Part shown: in pieces, positions 33,701 through 43,882 of the stretch | Position numbering within the stretch: position 1 is the first letter of the stretch | Layout: every line of letters begins with the position of its first letter | Source of the DNA: Hymenopellis radicata | Taxonomy: Eukaryota > Basidiomycota > Agaricomycetes > Agaricales > Physalacriaceae | Direction of reading: 5' to 3' | NCBI GenBank assembly: GCA_015501595.1 | Contig: JADNRX010000018.1 | Coordinates: 186,001-250,000 of the forward strand | Length of the DNA stretch: 64,000 nucleotides | The notes under the pieces: model-generated | The model's input: the letters and a program-made list of their open reading frames with translations, nothing else | The model's database searches: none | Told to the model about the DNA's origin: nothing | Made by a program: the position numbers and the translations under genes

Positions 33701-34612
33701 GTCCCGGCCTTCGTCGATACGGAGTTTCTCGATGCAGCGGCACCGCAAGAGTCCGTCTGCGAGCTCGGCGGGTTCAGCGCATTTCCGGACTGCGTCGCCG
33801 TCGGTGAGCAAGTATCATCGGCGGGGCGGGTCTGGGTCCTCGACGCGGGTGGTCCGGCAGATGCAACCGCACCCAACAAGGCACGGGCGCTCGAATTCGA
33901 CCACGTCGTCGCTGCAGAGTCCGCCGTCGTCCCGGCCCACGTCGTATCACGAGTACTCGGATACGGAGGGCTACAGGACGGGCTCGCCGTTCCGGCCGCA
34001 TTCGCGGCGGTCGCTGGATGAGACGCCGCGGCGGGGCGGGACGGGCAACTCGACGTTTTTGGCGTCGAAGCGGCAGGGGCTGTTTACGACGGCGTATTCG
34101 GGGAGCAGCAGCATCGGGCGGTCGAGCTGGAAGAAGTCGTGGGGGCTGGAGCCGCCGGGGTGGCAGACGCGCACGGCGAAGACGCCGGTGGAGGTGCTGT
34201 CGATCTCGCCGCCGGTGGAGGGCACGTCGATCCGGGACGTGTTCTCGGGCGGCAGTCGCTGAGCCTCGGGGACGAGAGCGACTGGGTGGATGAGGATGAT
34301 GACGATGTGCCGTATGCGGGTGGTCTAGGGCAGGTGGCGCTGTCGCACACGGTGGCGTCGTCGAGTGCGACGATCGAGTCGACGGTGACGCTGTCGCCGC
34401 CGCCGCGGGGGCACCGGCCGGGAAGCGGACGGGGGGCGGGAAGGGGGGAAGGGGGAAGGGGCATCCGGGGTCGGGGAGGGCGTCGCCGGTTGCGGTGGAG
34501 CCTGCGGGGCCGGAGAGTCGTGGTGGAGGCGGCAGCTGCCGCCTGGAGGTCTGGTGGCTCGGCGTTTCGCCAGCCGATTGAGGAGGAGGATGAGGAGGAG
34601 GATGAAGAGTAG
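30773..34612 (+). CDS. Large CAMK-like Ser/Thr protein kinase
   Basis: The start at 30773 gives MSTSNAHKHSGS. The kinase domain occupies about residues 40-310: GKVIGEGAYGKV (Gly loop, across an intron), VALKQI (ATP Lys), HRDLKLENVLL (catalytic loop), LGDFGF (Mg-binding DFG), GTTGYASPEM, VDVWSLGIILYCLLTGTLPF. Introns are at about 30927-30975, 31466-31511 and 31655-31696. A long Ser/Pro/Thr-rich tail follows with a helical patch (REILNNLSSLGFDLGQIVYS) that resembles a UBA-like segment of AMPK-related kinases, and an acidic C-terminus (EEEDEEEDEE). The domain resembles Kin4/BRSK/MELK-type kinases; the exact orthologue is not assigned. Two single-base losses (near 33259-33261 and 34246-34252) break the tail into three frames with consistent composition. 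Likely a cell-cycle or polarity regulator by family, but this is inference. Confidence 0.8.
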
Positions 34613-35257
34613 GGTTTTTTCTGGATTTGGTTTACAGCTCTATTCTTTTGCTTTTTCGATACCCCAACTATTGACGCTCATTAGATTTTTTTACTTGGTT
34701 TCTCTCCTCTCTTGGCTTGTTGTTTATTTTAGTTTAGCTGTTTTTGAGTGGACACACATTTCTAGTATTGTGTTTACTATATAGCAATGGTTTCAACTTT
34801 GCAGATTTGAAGTGAGGCGTGTAATTGTGAGGCGGGCGAGACTGTCACCGACTCCGACTCACCGGTATAATATTTCGGAGCAGGATAAGAGGGTGTGAAA
34901 TATAACGGCCTATGCTACTAGTCGTGCCGAAGGGATACAGCCATTCTTTAAAGCTCGGTGGAGCCGAGCGCGTTTTCACGCGGAAGAGAACACGTGACGC
35001 CGTGGCTCTTCTCTTCCGTACCGCGACCAGTGAGATCAAGACCTCGAACCGCTCGTGTTTGTGGAGCAGAGGAAGGTTGGAGGTTTCTGTCCCCTTCTCT
35101 GATCACCCCAAGGTCGACTCGGACGACTTCTCCAAAGGCCGAACGAGTCTCCCCTTTTCCCACCTCACGCAAGCAGTTAGTCTCGGAAGACTTGTCTCAA
35201 TGTACAGTGATCCATCGACTTGGATAAAGCAGCATACTTCTTCAACACAATATTTGT
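34613..35257. other. Intergenic, no gene seen
   Basis: The 3' flank of the kinase is T-rich (34613-34740). The rest has no motif-bearing frame and ends where homology to the other DUF6535 segment begins. Confidence 0.4.
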
Positions 35258-37423
35258 GACAGCTCCCAGGCTGGGCTATGAATAGGAATGGCCTCGTTAT
35301 CTGCGTGCATCACACTCATGTCATTACAGCTGTCAGATGCAACGGCTCTGGTCCGCCAGGCTCGCCTCATTGGCTGTAGACTGCAGTACAATTCACTGTG
35401 CTGATGCTTCTATCATGATTCATCCCCTCCATTCACGACAGCTCATAGGCAGTGCAGCTGCTACTATAAGTTACTTGCTTACCACCCAGAGCCCACCTCA
35501 CCGCGCAAGTCTCGATGTCAGAGCCCGAAGGATCAAACGATTCAACCCCTTTACAAAATTCCGCCGACAGTGCACCGGCGCCTTCTTCAGAACCGGCGCC
35601 ATCTACACCAGCTGTACAGGCATCCGGTGTGCAAGAATCTATTCCAAACGGTACGGTCGCGCCAGAGGTTTCAACAGGACAACCTTTCTTCGGGGTTCTG
35701 AAGCAGGGTGCCAACCACCATCAGCACCCTCAGAAGGTTGTCTTCAACGACAACTACGAGGAGCGGTTTCCCGAAGACCCGTATTGTGAGGAGACCGCTC
35801 CCAACGCGCGGGTATGGCGTACATTGGTCGAGGAGGCGGCCGCATTCGATGCGGTGTTTGTTGGGCAAGCTCGCGACGGTCTCGATGTCATGCTCGTATT
35901 TGTGAGTGTTCGCGTTAATGTTTTGACTTCACTCAGCAATGTCTATCATCTTAGGCTGGTCTTTTCTCTGCCGTGGTGACATCGTTTCTGGTGCAGGTGT
36001 CACAGAGCCTACAGGCAGACTACACCGCGATGTCTGCGATTCTCTTACACGACCTCGTCGCCGTTCAGCTCTCTATAGCCGAAGGTGCCTCGTCCCAGCT
36101 GAACATCACTGCTCCATCCATCAATCCTATGCAGACTTTCAGACCAGACTCGATCACCGTGTGGGTGAATGGTCTGTGGGTCGTCAGTCTCACAGCGAGC
36201 CTTGTTGTGGCTCTTTCAGCTGTTCTAGTGAAGCAGTGGTTGCATCATTACACATCTATACCATCTGGCACACCGGGAGCACGCAGCCATCTTCGCCAGT
36301 ACCGATTTATCGGTCTCCAGAAATGGCGCGTAACCGTTATTATCGGACTCTTGCCCATTATCATGCATACATCGCTCGCTCTATTCCTCGCGGGCCTCAT
36401 GCTTTTCTTCATTCCTTTGCGCACGTCACTGGCCTGGGCGGTCGGCGTATTCACGGTTGCCCTCTGTCTGTTATACCTCATTAGCAGTGCTATGCCGATC
36501 TTCTTCCCGCAATGTCCGTACCAAACCCCATTGACGGACTTCATCCATCACACTTGCCTCATTATCAGGAAAATGTCACATTTTATATCTGGACATGCCC
36601 GACGTCTGGCGTACGATGCACTCTCAAGCTGTCGGCGCTGGATACATCGTTTTCTCCACCTGGACACCCCAGATATCAAGTTCAGCCGTGTTCGTTCTCA
36701 CAGGGTAGAGTGCTCATCAGCAACGCTAAACCAGCTAGAGAGGATAGCAGTTGAGTCAGATTATGACAAGCTCTCCGTTGACGCCCTTGATTGGTTGTTC
36801 AACGTCTCATCCAATCCCACTGTTCAGAGCCTTGTAGTACAGGCAATCGGGGGCTCTCACCTGTCGTTGAGGCGTATGCACGGGCAACTTGGGAGGATCA
36901 ACGTGAAATTCTAGCTGTGCGTAATCGTGTGTATCTGCAGTCGTGCGAGGAAGGTGGTATCTTTAGGGGCATACATCCCGCGATTGGGTATGAAAGTGTC
37001 TGTGAACGGCTCACTCGATCGTTATGTTTTCTTTTAAAGAAACATTGTTTTGCGTATATGCCTGACTTGGGTCATAATGTCGATGACCCTCGGTCCATGG
37101 CATCTTCATGGGCCGCGATCGCACTGTCTGGGGAACTTGAAGATCGTACAGCGACCCAACCGCCTGGTTATAGAGACCTTCGAAAGTTCTTCTACACTTT
37201 TAACGAACTTGAATTACATCCTCTCATATGGGTAGTGCTAGTGCGGTCTGCACTGGCAGCTAACTTGTGGTATTGTTTCCCGATCGGCAGTCCCGAAGAT
37301 CTTTCCAGTCAGGACTATGCCCATATCATCTCTCTCTTTATTCCTGCTTCCAAACTCTGTGATGGACCTAATGAGCGATCACTTTGGCGTAGCACTGGTC
37401 CGGGTACTACAGTGACATTATAG

Positions 37424-40400
37424 TGCTAATCTGACTATTCTGCCTCCATTAGAAAGAATAGCACCATTTGTCAGATGTTTACTTTTTAAATAGGTCCCCT
37501 GGCTCTTTCAGCTCGATTAGCAGGGATAAGCACAACATTTTCCAACCACTTCTCCAAAATCTCTAGCAAACCAACATCATATCCCCAGCCCATTACACCA
37601 ATTTAGAGACTTGTATCCAGCTCAGACCACTGCGGATGATAGGAAGCAACGTGCTACAGGGCATAGCATTGCAAATGACTACTTGCTACACAGTCTATCT
37701 ATGAGGTACTACATAGCTACGAGCTAGTAGTACGACAACAGCGCACGACACTGCATAAAAGTAATGCGACCCGAGATGCCACCATAGCGGCAGTTATCTC
37801 CATATTCCACGGGGGGCGGAAGACAAGGAACTGCGGCCACTAGAAGGCAATCAGCAAATGAGCCTGGAAGAGACGAACACATACCTGCTCGGGGCACCAT
37901 GTATCAGTTGGGATAGTAGTATACGATGAGATTGGGTAGCCATGCAGGAAGAGCAGACACGGCTTCGCACCGAGCCTGACGAAGTCAAGTGAGACGAGAG
38001 TTGCGGAGACCGTCACGACTTGAGCGACGTGGCGAGGAGCAGGACGAGTCACAGAGGGGGCCGCATGGCACTGAATGAAGACGAGGTAGTAGGGTGTCAG
38101 TGAGAATGAGTAGAACGCACCGAATAGTAAAGCTAGCCTATCTACGATCACTGGCTGTTGTCTGAAATTCATCTAAAATAGTCCTGAAGTGTAGAGAGAC
38201 AGTCGAGGAGTCGAAGTCGGCAGCGCTCGTTCATGGGAAATGAGAACCTGCAAAGAGTGTTAATAAGTTCGTCGTTGCCGGAAGAAACAAACAACCAACC
38301 AGAGCATCGAAAACGTGGGGCGAGAAATGGCGCCGAGGATGGGAAGCTAGATGTAGAATCGAGTGAGCCAGATGAGATGGTGGTGGGAGGAAAGAACCGA
38401 CGACCATCAACAAGCTAAGCGGCAGTCACGCTGTTAACACGTCCGGATGGCGACGACGTCGGCGACGCTGTCAGACTGTCGTTACAGCGGAAGTACACAC
38501 ACCATGGACGTCCATCTCGATAAGTGAGGGTGTCCTTGAAGGTCGGCGAGCCGCGATCTCTTCGAAGGACGAGCAAAGGGCGATGAAACACTAAAAAGAT
38601 ATTCTTAGTAACGGGGCTCAGAGTGTGGAAGGACACGCACGTACGTTAGTAAATGGGAACCGCGGTCAGTCAATTGTGGCATCCACCCGACGATGTCCTT
38701 GCCAGCCTAAGGAATTGTCTGGAGCTAAGGGAGCGTCCGGTAAAAATGGGAAAAGATGAGCTCACAAACAGTCAACAGCAGCATGAGCCGTGGCTGACGA
38801 CGAGAGCGAAGAGACATATTGACGTGTGCTACGGAAAGCAACGCGCACAACGACGAGCTGGTCGCTCCTCTGGAGGCTGTGCATACGCGGACTCTGCGGG
38901 CTACGCTGGTCGTAAGTATAAGTAATGGGAAGTTGATGGGAAGAGGGAAAGGTCGTGAAGGCGGAGTTCGAAAAATGGAGGCAACTCGAACATGCACGTG
39001 GGCGCTTCGTACTCACGCACGGGCCACGGGTCTGGACTTAGCTGGACGTGGACGTTGTTTCCAGTTTGTTTCTTTCCCATGTCTGCCAGCTGCCGTCTCC
39101 CTTACCTACGACGTATACTCTGAGTTTTTCCGCGTAATGACTCCTCGCGATACACGAATAGCTCATACTATGCGCGGGACCTCCAGCCACCATCGCCCAT
39201 CTACAGTCCCAGACTCGTATCCCCGACAACGACGCGCCTTCCGCTCAGGTCTCTATTGCGCTCGGCCGATTCCTATCGAATGCAGGGCCACACAGCGTGA
39301 AAGAGAGGGCGACATCGAGGCCGCCCAATATGCCCTTGAACCCGTCCCCGCCCACGCTGAATATGGCGAGCGGCTCACCCGCGAACAGAGGGCGACTCTG
39401 GAAAAGGTTCGTCGCAGTCTGTATGCAGGATCAATGTTTCTTTAATTAATTTAGAACGGCGAGAGGATCCTAGAGAGAATAAGTGTTCTCAAGGATGCTA
39501 TTATGCAGAGGCAGGAGGACTACATGCGGACATCGCAGCGCCAGCCAGCACGGTCGAACCCGCCACCCGCGGAATCAATACCGCAGTCTCAATCGCAGTC
39601 GTACTCGACCTCAGATATTATATGATGTGTTGAAGGGACGTCTTTTCGGCGTCTTCGCGTGCTGGGAACATCTTCATATGGTGGGGCATCTTCCCGTCGG
39701 TGAGACATCTCCATTTCCTAGGCCGCGTGTTCTCAGTTGTCCCACCAACGTGACGGCGTCCTCTGCTCCAGGCACGTCTGACTTCACATCTCATCCTGAT
39801 GAAAGTGCCGCGTCGCTCACGGGGAAGGACACCGCACTGGCCTCTAACATTGGCGATGTACCGACATGAGAGGCCACGTACTTGGCAGTGTCACCAGCCA
39901 CCAAACGGGCTGTATACCTCGCGTGTCGAAAGGTTTCTATCCGTTACATCCACATCGTTCTCAATTTTCCAGGCAGTTGGCGCGGACTTCGTGGGTTGTC
40001 TGTGATCTTGTTCTCTGGTATTTGTTCTCTTGTGTTCCCTCAACAGCGGCGGCAGGGACCTAACCGTATGTCTGTTCGCTTGTGAAATCTTCGGCACGTA
40101 CTTACCATCCCGCAGACCAATGCGACTGTTAGTGTTCTCTGCCATTGAACGTGCAAGGGTCAGAATCCTTACCACCGTGTCGTCATAACGGACGGAGCCT
40201 CCAGAGTGTACGTTGAGTAGTACACTTCCTTCCGTGGATTTAAAGCATACGGTAACAATATTTTCGACCGTACCAGTATCATTTACCTGCTAATTTCACA
40301 AATTTGTTCATGCTCTTTGGGCACTGCCATTTCTGTCAGGCAATGTGTGAACATTTGTTCAGATTAGTTCGGGCTGCCAGGAAGATCACACTAATTGAGA

Positions 40401-40496
40401 CTATTTTGTGTATCTTAGTAGGAATAGCACGATTCCTGAGATTAGTGCCGATTAGTCCTGGATTTTCCCCAGAATACCTGGGAGGCTTTTTCCTGA
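37424..40496. other. About 3.1-kb foreign insertion inside DUF6535 copy 3
   Basis: Defined by comparison with copy 2: left homology ends after ACAGTGACATTATA and right homology resumes at TTTTCAGCTTCTTTCAGATG. No clear terminal inverted repeat or target duplication is visible, and about 225-240 bp of the host gene were lost. Inside are minus frames at 37840-38172 and 38231-38413 with hydrophobic stretches and one small spliced plus frame at 39137-39625. No transposase, helicase or reverse transcriptase motif is recognised. Confidence 0.6.
39137..39625 (+). CDS. Small hypothetical coiled-coil-like protein within the insertion
   Basis: Two candidate exons joined by a clean 48-bp GT-AG intron (about 39406-39453). 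The first starts MTPRDTRIAHTMRG and is Arg-rich, ending LTREQRATLEK. The second is NGERILERISVLKDAIMQRQ followed by a Gln/Ser-rich tail and stop. The Glu/Arg/Leu pattern across the junction fits a short coiled coil. I do not recognise a family, and the start codon is uncertain. Confidence 0.3.
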
Positions 40497-41387
40497 TGTT
40501 TTCAGCTTCTTTCAGATGTCCTGGATATCTTGCGTTGGGGGTACACTCTTGAGGAGATAGATCCCTCAGGCTTTTTGGCACCGTTATTCAATCTTCTTCG
40601 CGCTATCATTGATAATACTCCAATCTGTGACTACAACACAGCAGGCTGGCAGCATCCAAAACTCCATAACCTGCTTAGTGATTCCCTTTCCATCATCATT
40701 GAACTATCGACTAGATTCGCCTCGTCACGCCAGTCTGAATTGGCATTCCCATCATTCCACCGTCTGTTACAGGTGCCTGCATATCAATTGTCTCAATGCC
40801 AACATCCTCATTCCGGCCTCCTTTCCAATACTGTTAACCTGATGGAAAGGGCACTTGCCGTTGGTAATGAAGCAATGTATCGAGCCTTTATCGATGAGGA
40901 ATGGATGTGGATGCTTTCGGAAAGGTACATTGCAGACTACGATAAAGATTACGCCTACGCTCCCAGGTCTTCTCGGGCTCTTTGCGCCTTTATCTGTGGT
41001 TTACAAGCACTGAGTTCCGCATCAGCACACGAATTTTTTGAATACTTGCACCAGCCAAGAAACTTCATCCTCACATTCATCGTGATTGCTTCTCACACGC
41101 GGACCGAGCATCCAACTTTGCTGAAGTTATGCCCGAAAGACTCTTCCTGGTGGGATACACACCGCGCCACATTGGATGGTATCATCAGCTGGTGCCAGGC
41201 CGCCAATCGCGATGATTTGCCTTTCCCTTTAGAGAACTTCTTCAACGGGAAGGTTGTTCAAAGGGATAATCGGGTGGTGTCCTTGGATAATCGGGTGGTG
41301 TCCTTGGATGCGAAGTTGCGAGAGATGTTCGCTCAAGATCGATACCGGAGGAGGCTCGAGTGCGCGGCACGTACGATCATACTGTAG

Positions 41388-42060
41388 TGTTTCAACCATA
41401 ACTTCATGGCCTGTGACCCGATATGGTGTGAACCTACAGCGAACAGCTTCGCGATCAGGCACAAAGGCGGGAATTACCCAATTGGGACATGTCCGCCGTT
41501 AGGCGGGCCCGAAAATTTCCTTTTTGAGCGAGGTGACCTGAAAATGCTGGCCGTGATGCAATATCTAGTATGTATAGCTTCGCTTCATGAGGCCCCGTGA
41601 TCCAATATGAGAATTAACGGTTGAAACGCTACAGTATTAGGAGAGGCCGCTTCGGAATCGCTGTTAGGTGATTAGAGTCGAGTATCGGAAGATAATCATG
41701 AACTGGGCACTAGATACAGTGTTGCAGACACACCTCTAACACCTCTGAGAATAATAGTAATCTGCCATGGGCGTTCGAAATCCCTTGGACCTTGGTGAAT
41801 GACTGGAGCTTACAGTACATCACAGTAGGCATCGTCAGGGTGGCCTCAGGCGCCATCAGGTGCCGTAACTGCTCTTCATTCACATTCGGCCACCACGTAG
41901 TCCGAATCCTTTCGTTCCAATCAGAAATCTGACCGTGATGCAGATTTCGAATTATGTATCTGGAAATACTATGTTGTATAGGGTGAAAATTTGAGCTGTT
42001 AATCTTCGCAACGCCACAGAAACACATTTAAAAGAGTTACTCGACATCTAAAGCCAGGAG
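41388..42060. other. No supported gene
   Basis: A 105-codon minus frame (41710-42027) contains DWNERIRTTWWPNVNEEQ but no recognised motif. It could be a remnant of an accessory gene. Confidence 0.3.
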
Positions 42061-43579
42061 TCACCCCGGACTGACCCCCAGGAAATCCTTCAAGACCGTC
42101 CAAAACGCCTCTGTCGCATCTACCATCGGTAAGTGTCCAGCATCCAGAATTGTCTGAAGATAAACACTGTCTTGATGCTGCTGTTTCAGAACCACTGTGC
42201 TCAACTCATTGACAACATCCTCGGAATCAGCCAATCCTCCAGCAAGAAGCATCAGACGCGTCGAACACGCCGCCACGCTGCCAGACAGATCATACCCCGT
42301 CAGAGCGTTCACGCCACTCATGAACTCTTGGGTCCTCATTCCCTCTACCATCGCTTGCATAACCTCCTCCCGTGGCTTAGAAAGCTGACTTCCAGAGGGA
42401 AACCATCGCGGTACGACGACGTCTGCAACGCCTTTCATACCCTTGTCCTTTACTATGTCTATGAAACTCGTCGATTCATTAGAGATCGGCTTCAGCGGGG
42501 TCCCGCATACAACGATATTTTTGCTGATGTCGGGAAACTGCGTTGCGAAGCTCAGCGCGACGATGCCACCGTCCGCGACACCGATGACAGCGTGAACATT
42601 AGGGATGGAGAGGAATTCGAGGATGCGTGTGATGTCCTGGGTAAGTAGGGAGACGGTGTCTGTGGGAGTCGAGGATGCGCTCGATTTTCCATGGCCGCGC
42701 TGGTCGTAAAGAAGGATGTTGTAAGATCGGGGAGGAGCGAGAATGTGTGGGAGGAGGAATGACCACAAGGTGGTGTCGGTCAAAATTGAGTTGCAGAACA
42801 CAAGCCAGGGTGCGTTGGAAGAAACCGTGTGTGTTTCTACGTAGAGATAGTGCTCAGGCGAGTCGGGTATTGGTACTTTGTACTGTAGTAACACAAAGTT
42901 AGGTTCCAGGATTGGAAAAGATGTTGAGATCCGTACCTCTTGGATATCGGCGGGCCATGGAGCGACTTCGTCGCTCATACCATCGACGTCCATTGAAACC
43001 AAGAAGCGCGAAACCATGTTATAAATAGCAACAACAGCAGCAGCCTCGACAAGTAGGTCCTCGTCATCATTGAGGTTGGCTTTCAAGGCCGTGGCGGTAT
43101 CCTCAGATACCTTTATAGTGGTCGTGCTCTCCTGCGCAAACGCCAAGGCACTCAGCTGTAGCGCGTCAAACACGTCCGCATTTGGAGATTCGCGCGGTAA
43201 GATAGACGCATCTCGGATGACGAGTAACTGTGTCGTCGTCAGACCTGCCTTGCGCCCTAGATGCTCATGTTGCATCCATTCAAACGCAGCATCGGTTAGT
43301 GCCGCAACACGAAGAATCTGCAAGGAAATACATCAGATTTAAGTATTCGGTCTATAGTACAAGTAGATTGGGTACCATAAGTTCCCGGATGTCGTCTCGG
43401 AGTCGTCCTTTGTTTCGAATACCAACGCCAATCAAGTTCCAGCCATATGCGACTTGCGGTATATGGAGAAGCGCTCCATCCAAGCCCACCAATTCACCTC
43501 GACGCTCTCTAATGGCGTCAGCGATTTCTGAAGTACCTGGCGGTGGATAACAGCCTGCGATTACTCTTGATGTTGGCAT
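42061..43579 (-). CDS. Carboxymuconolactone-decarboxylase-like / alpha-beta hydrolase fusion
   Basis: Exon 1 begins MPTSRVIAGCYPPPGTSEIA, reads GRLRDDIRELM and splices over 43324-43376 to ILRVAALTDAAFEWMQHEHL, the AhpD/CMD fold (about residues 1-170). The second half, from about residue 220, is an alpha/beta hydrolase like 3-oxoadipate enol-lactonase: YDQRGHGKSS, then the nucleophile elbow VIGVADGGIVAL, and the catalytic His in DAGHLPMV. The elbow position that is normally Ser (GxSxG) is Ala here (codon 42574-42576), so hydrolase activity is doubtful. In bacteria, enol-lactonase and decarboxylase are separate or fused as PcaL in the opposite order. The gene is divergent from the GT61 gene with 303 bp between starts. 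Membership in the family is clear; catalytic role is uncertain. Confidence 0.85.
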
Positions 43580-43882
43580 GGTCGTTGTAAGCAAGAGTCC
43601 GCGGTCCCACGTTCCATTAACGCGTGATAGTAGTGAGAAATGAGGACCTATTCCGGAGTGCACATGGTAGATTATGTATCGGACGGGAGAACGTACAGGC
43701 AGACCGGCAGACACTTGAAGCTTGAAGCTTGATCGTTTGTTGATCGTCGAGAAGAAATGTGATCGCTACCTTCGGAGCTCGGACCGCAGGCCGACGAGGA
43801 TATTCGCTTCAGTACGCGCTAGTCTCACTTGCAGGCTCTTTCGCTTGCCCATTCGTGTCCTCTTGCTACGCATAGTCACGAA
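43580..43882. promoter_or_regulatory. Short bidirectional promoter, CMD fusion / GT61
   Basis: Only 303 bp separate two divergent start codons, so both promoters must lie here or overlap. No TATA box or known operator is obvious. An AAGCTTGAAGCTTGA direct repeat lies at about 43719-43733. Confidence 0.4.

Larger units (their letters stand above)
35515..41387 (+). pseudogene. DUF6535 membrane protein, copy 3 (split by insertion)
   Basis: Exon 1 (35515 to about 35899) begins MSEPEGSNDSTPLQNS as in copy 2. After the intron comes AGLFSAVVTSFLVQVSQSLQ with the same hydrophobic segments. At 36849-36853 copy 3 has five G where copy 2 has six, which shifts the frame (VVQAIGG to SPVVEAYARATWE). Homology to copy 2 stops at about 37423 (GTTVTL, then stop) and resumes at about 40497 with FQLLSDVLDIL, running to DRYRRRLECAA and a stop at 41385-41387. 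Roughly 75 codons of the ancestral gene are absent at the junction and about 3.1 kb of unrelated DNA lies there instead. A 21-bp tandem duplication (DNRVVSL twice) occurs near 41263-41304. Not expected to make full-length protein, though it keeps the native 3' end lost in copy 2. Confidence 0.8.

Noticed and set aside
34139..34464. Long Gly/Ala/Arg-rich frames on both strands at the kinase 3' end
   Set aside because: High GC content keeps all frames open here; only the frame linking to the acidic tail after the proposed base loss is consistent with the kinase.
37424..37450. Terminal inverted repeat of the 3.1-kb insertion (CTAATCT versus 40430-40460)
   Set aside because: Only about nine matching bases and the partner lies some 50 bp inside the right border.
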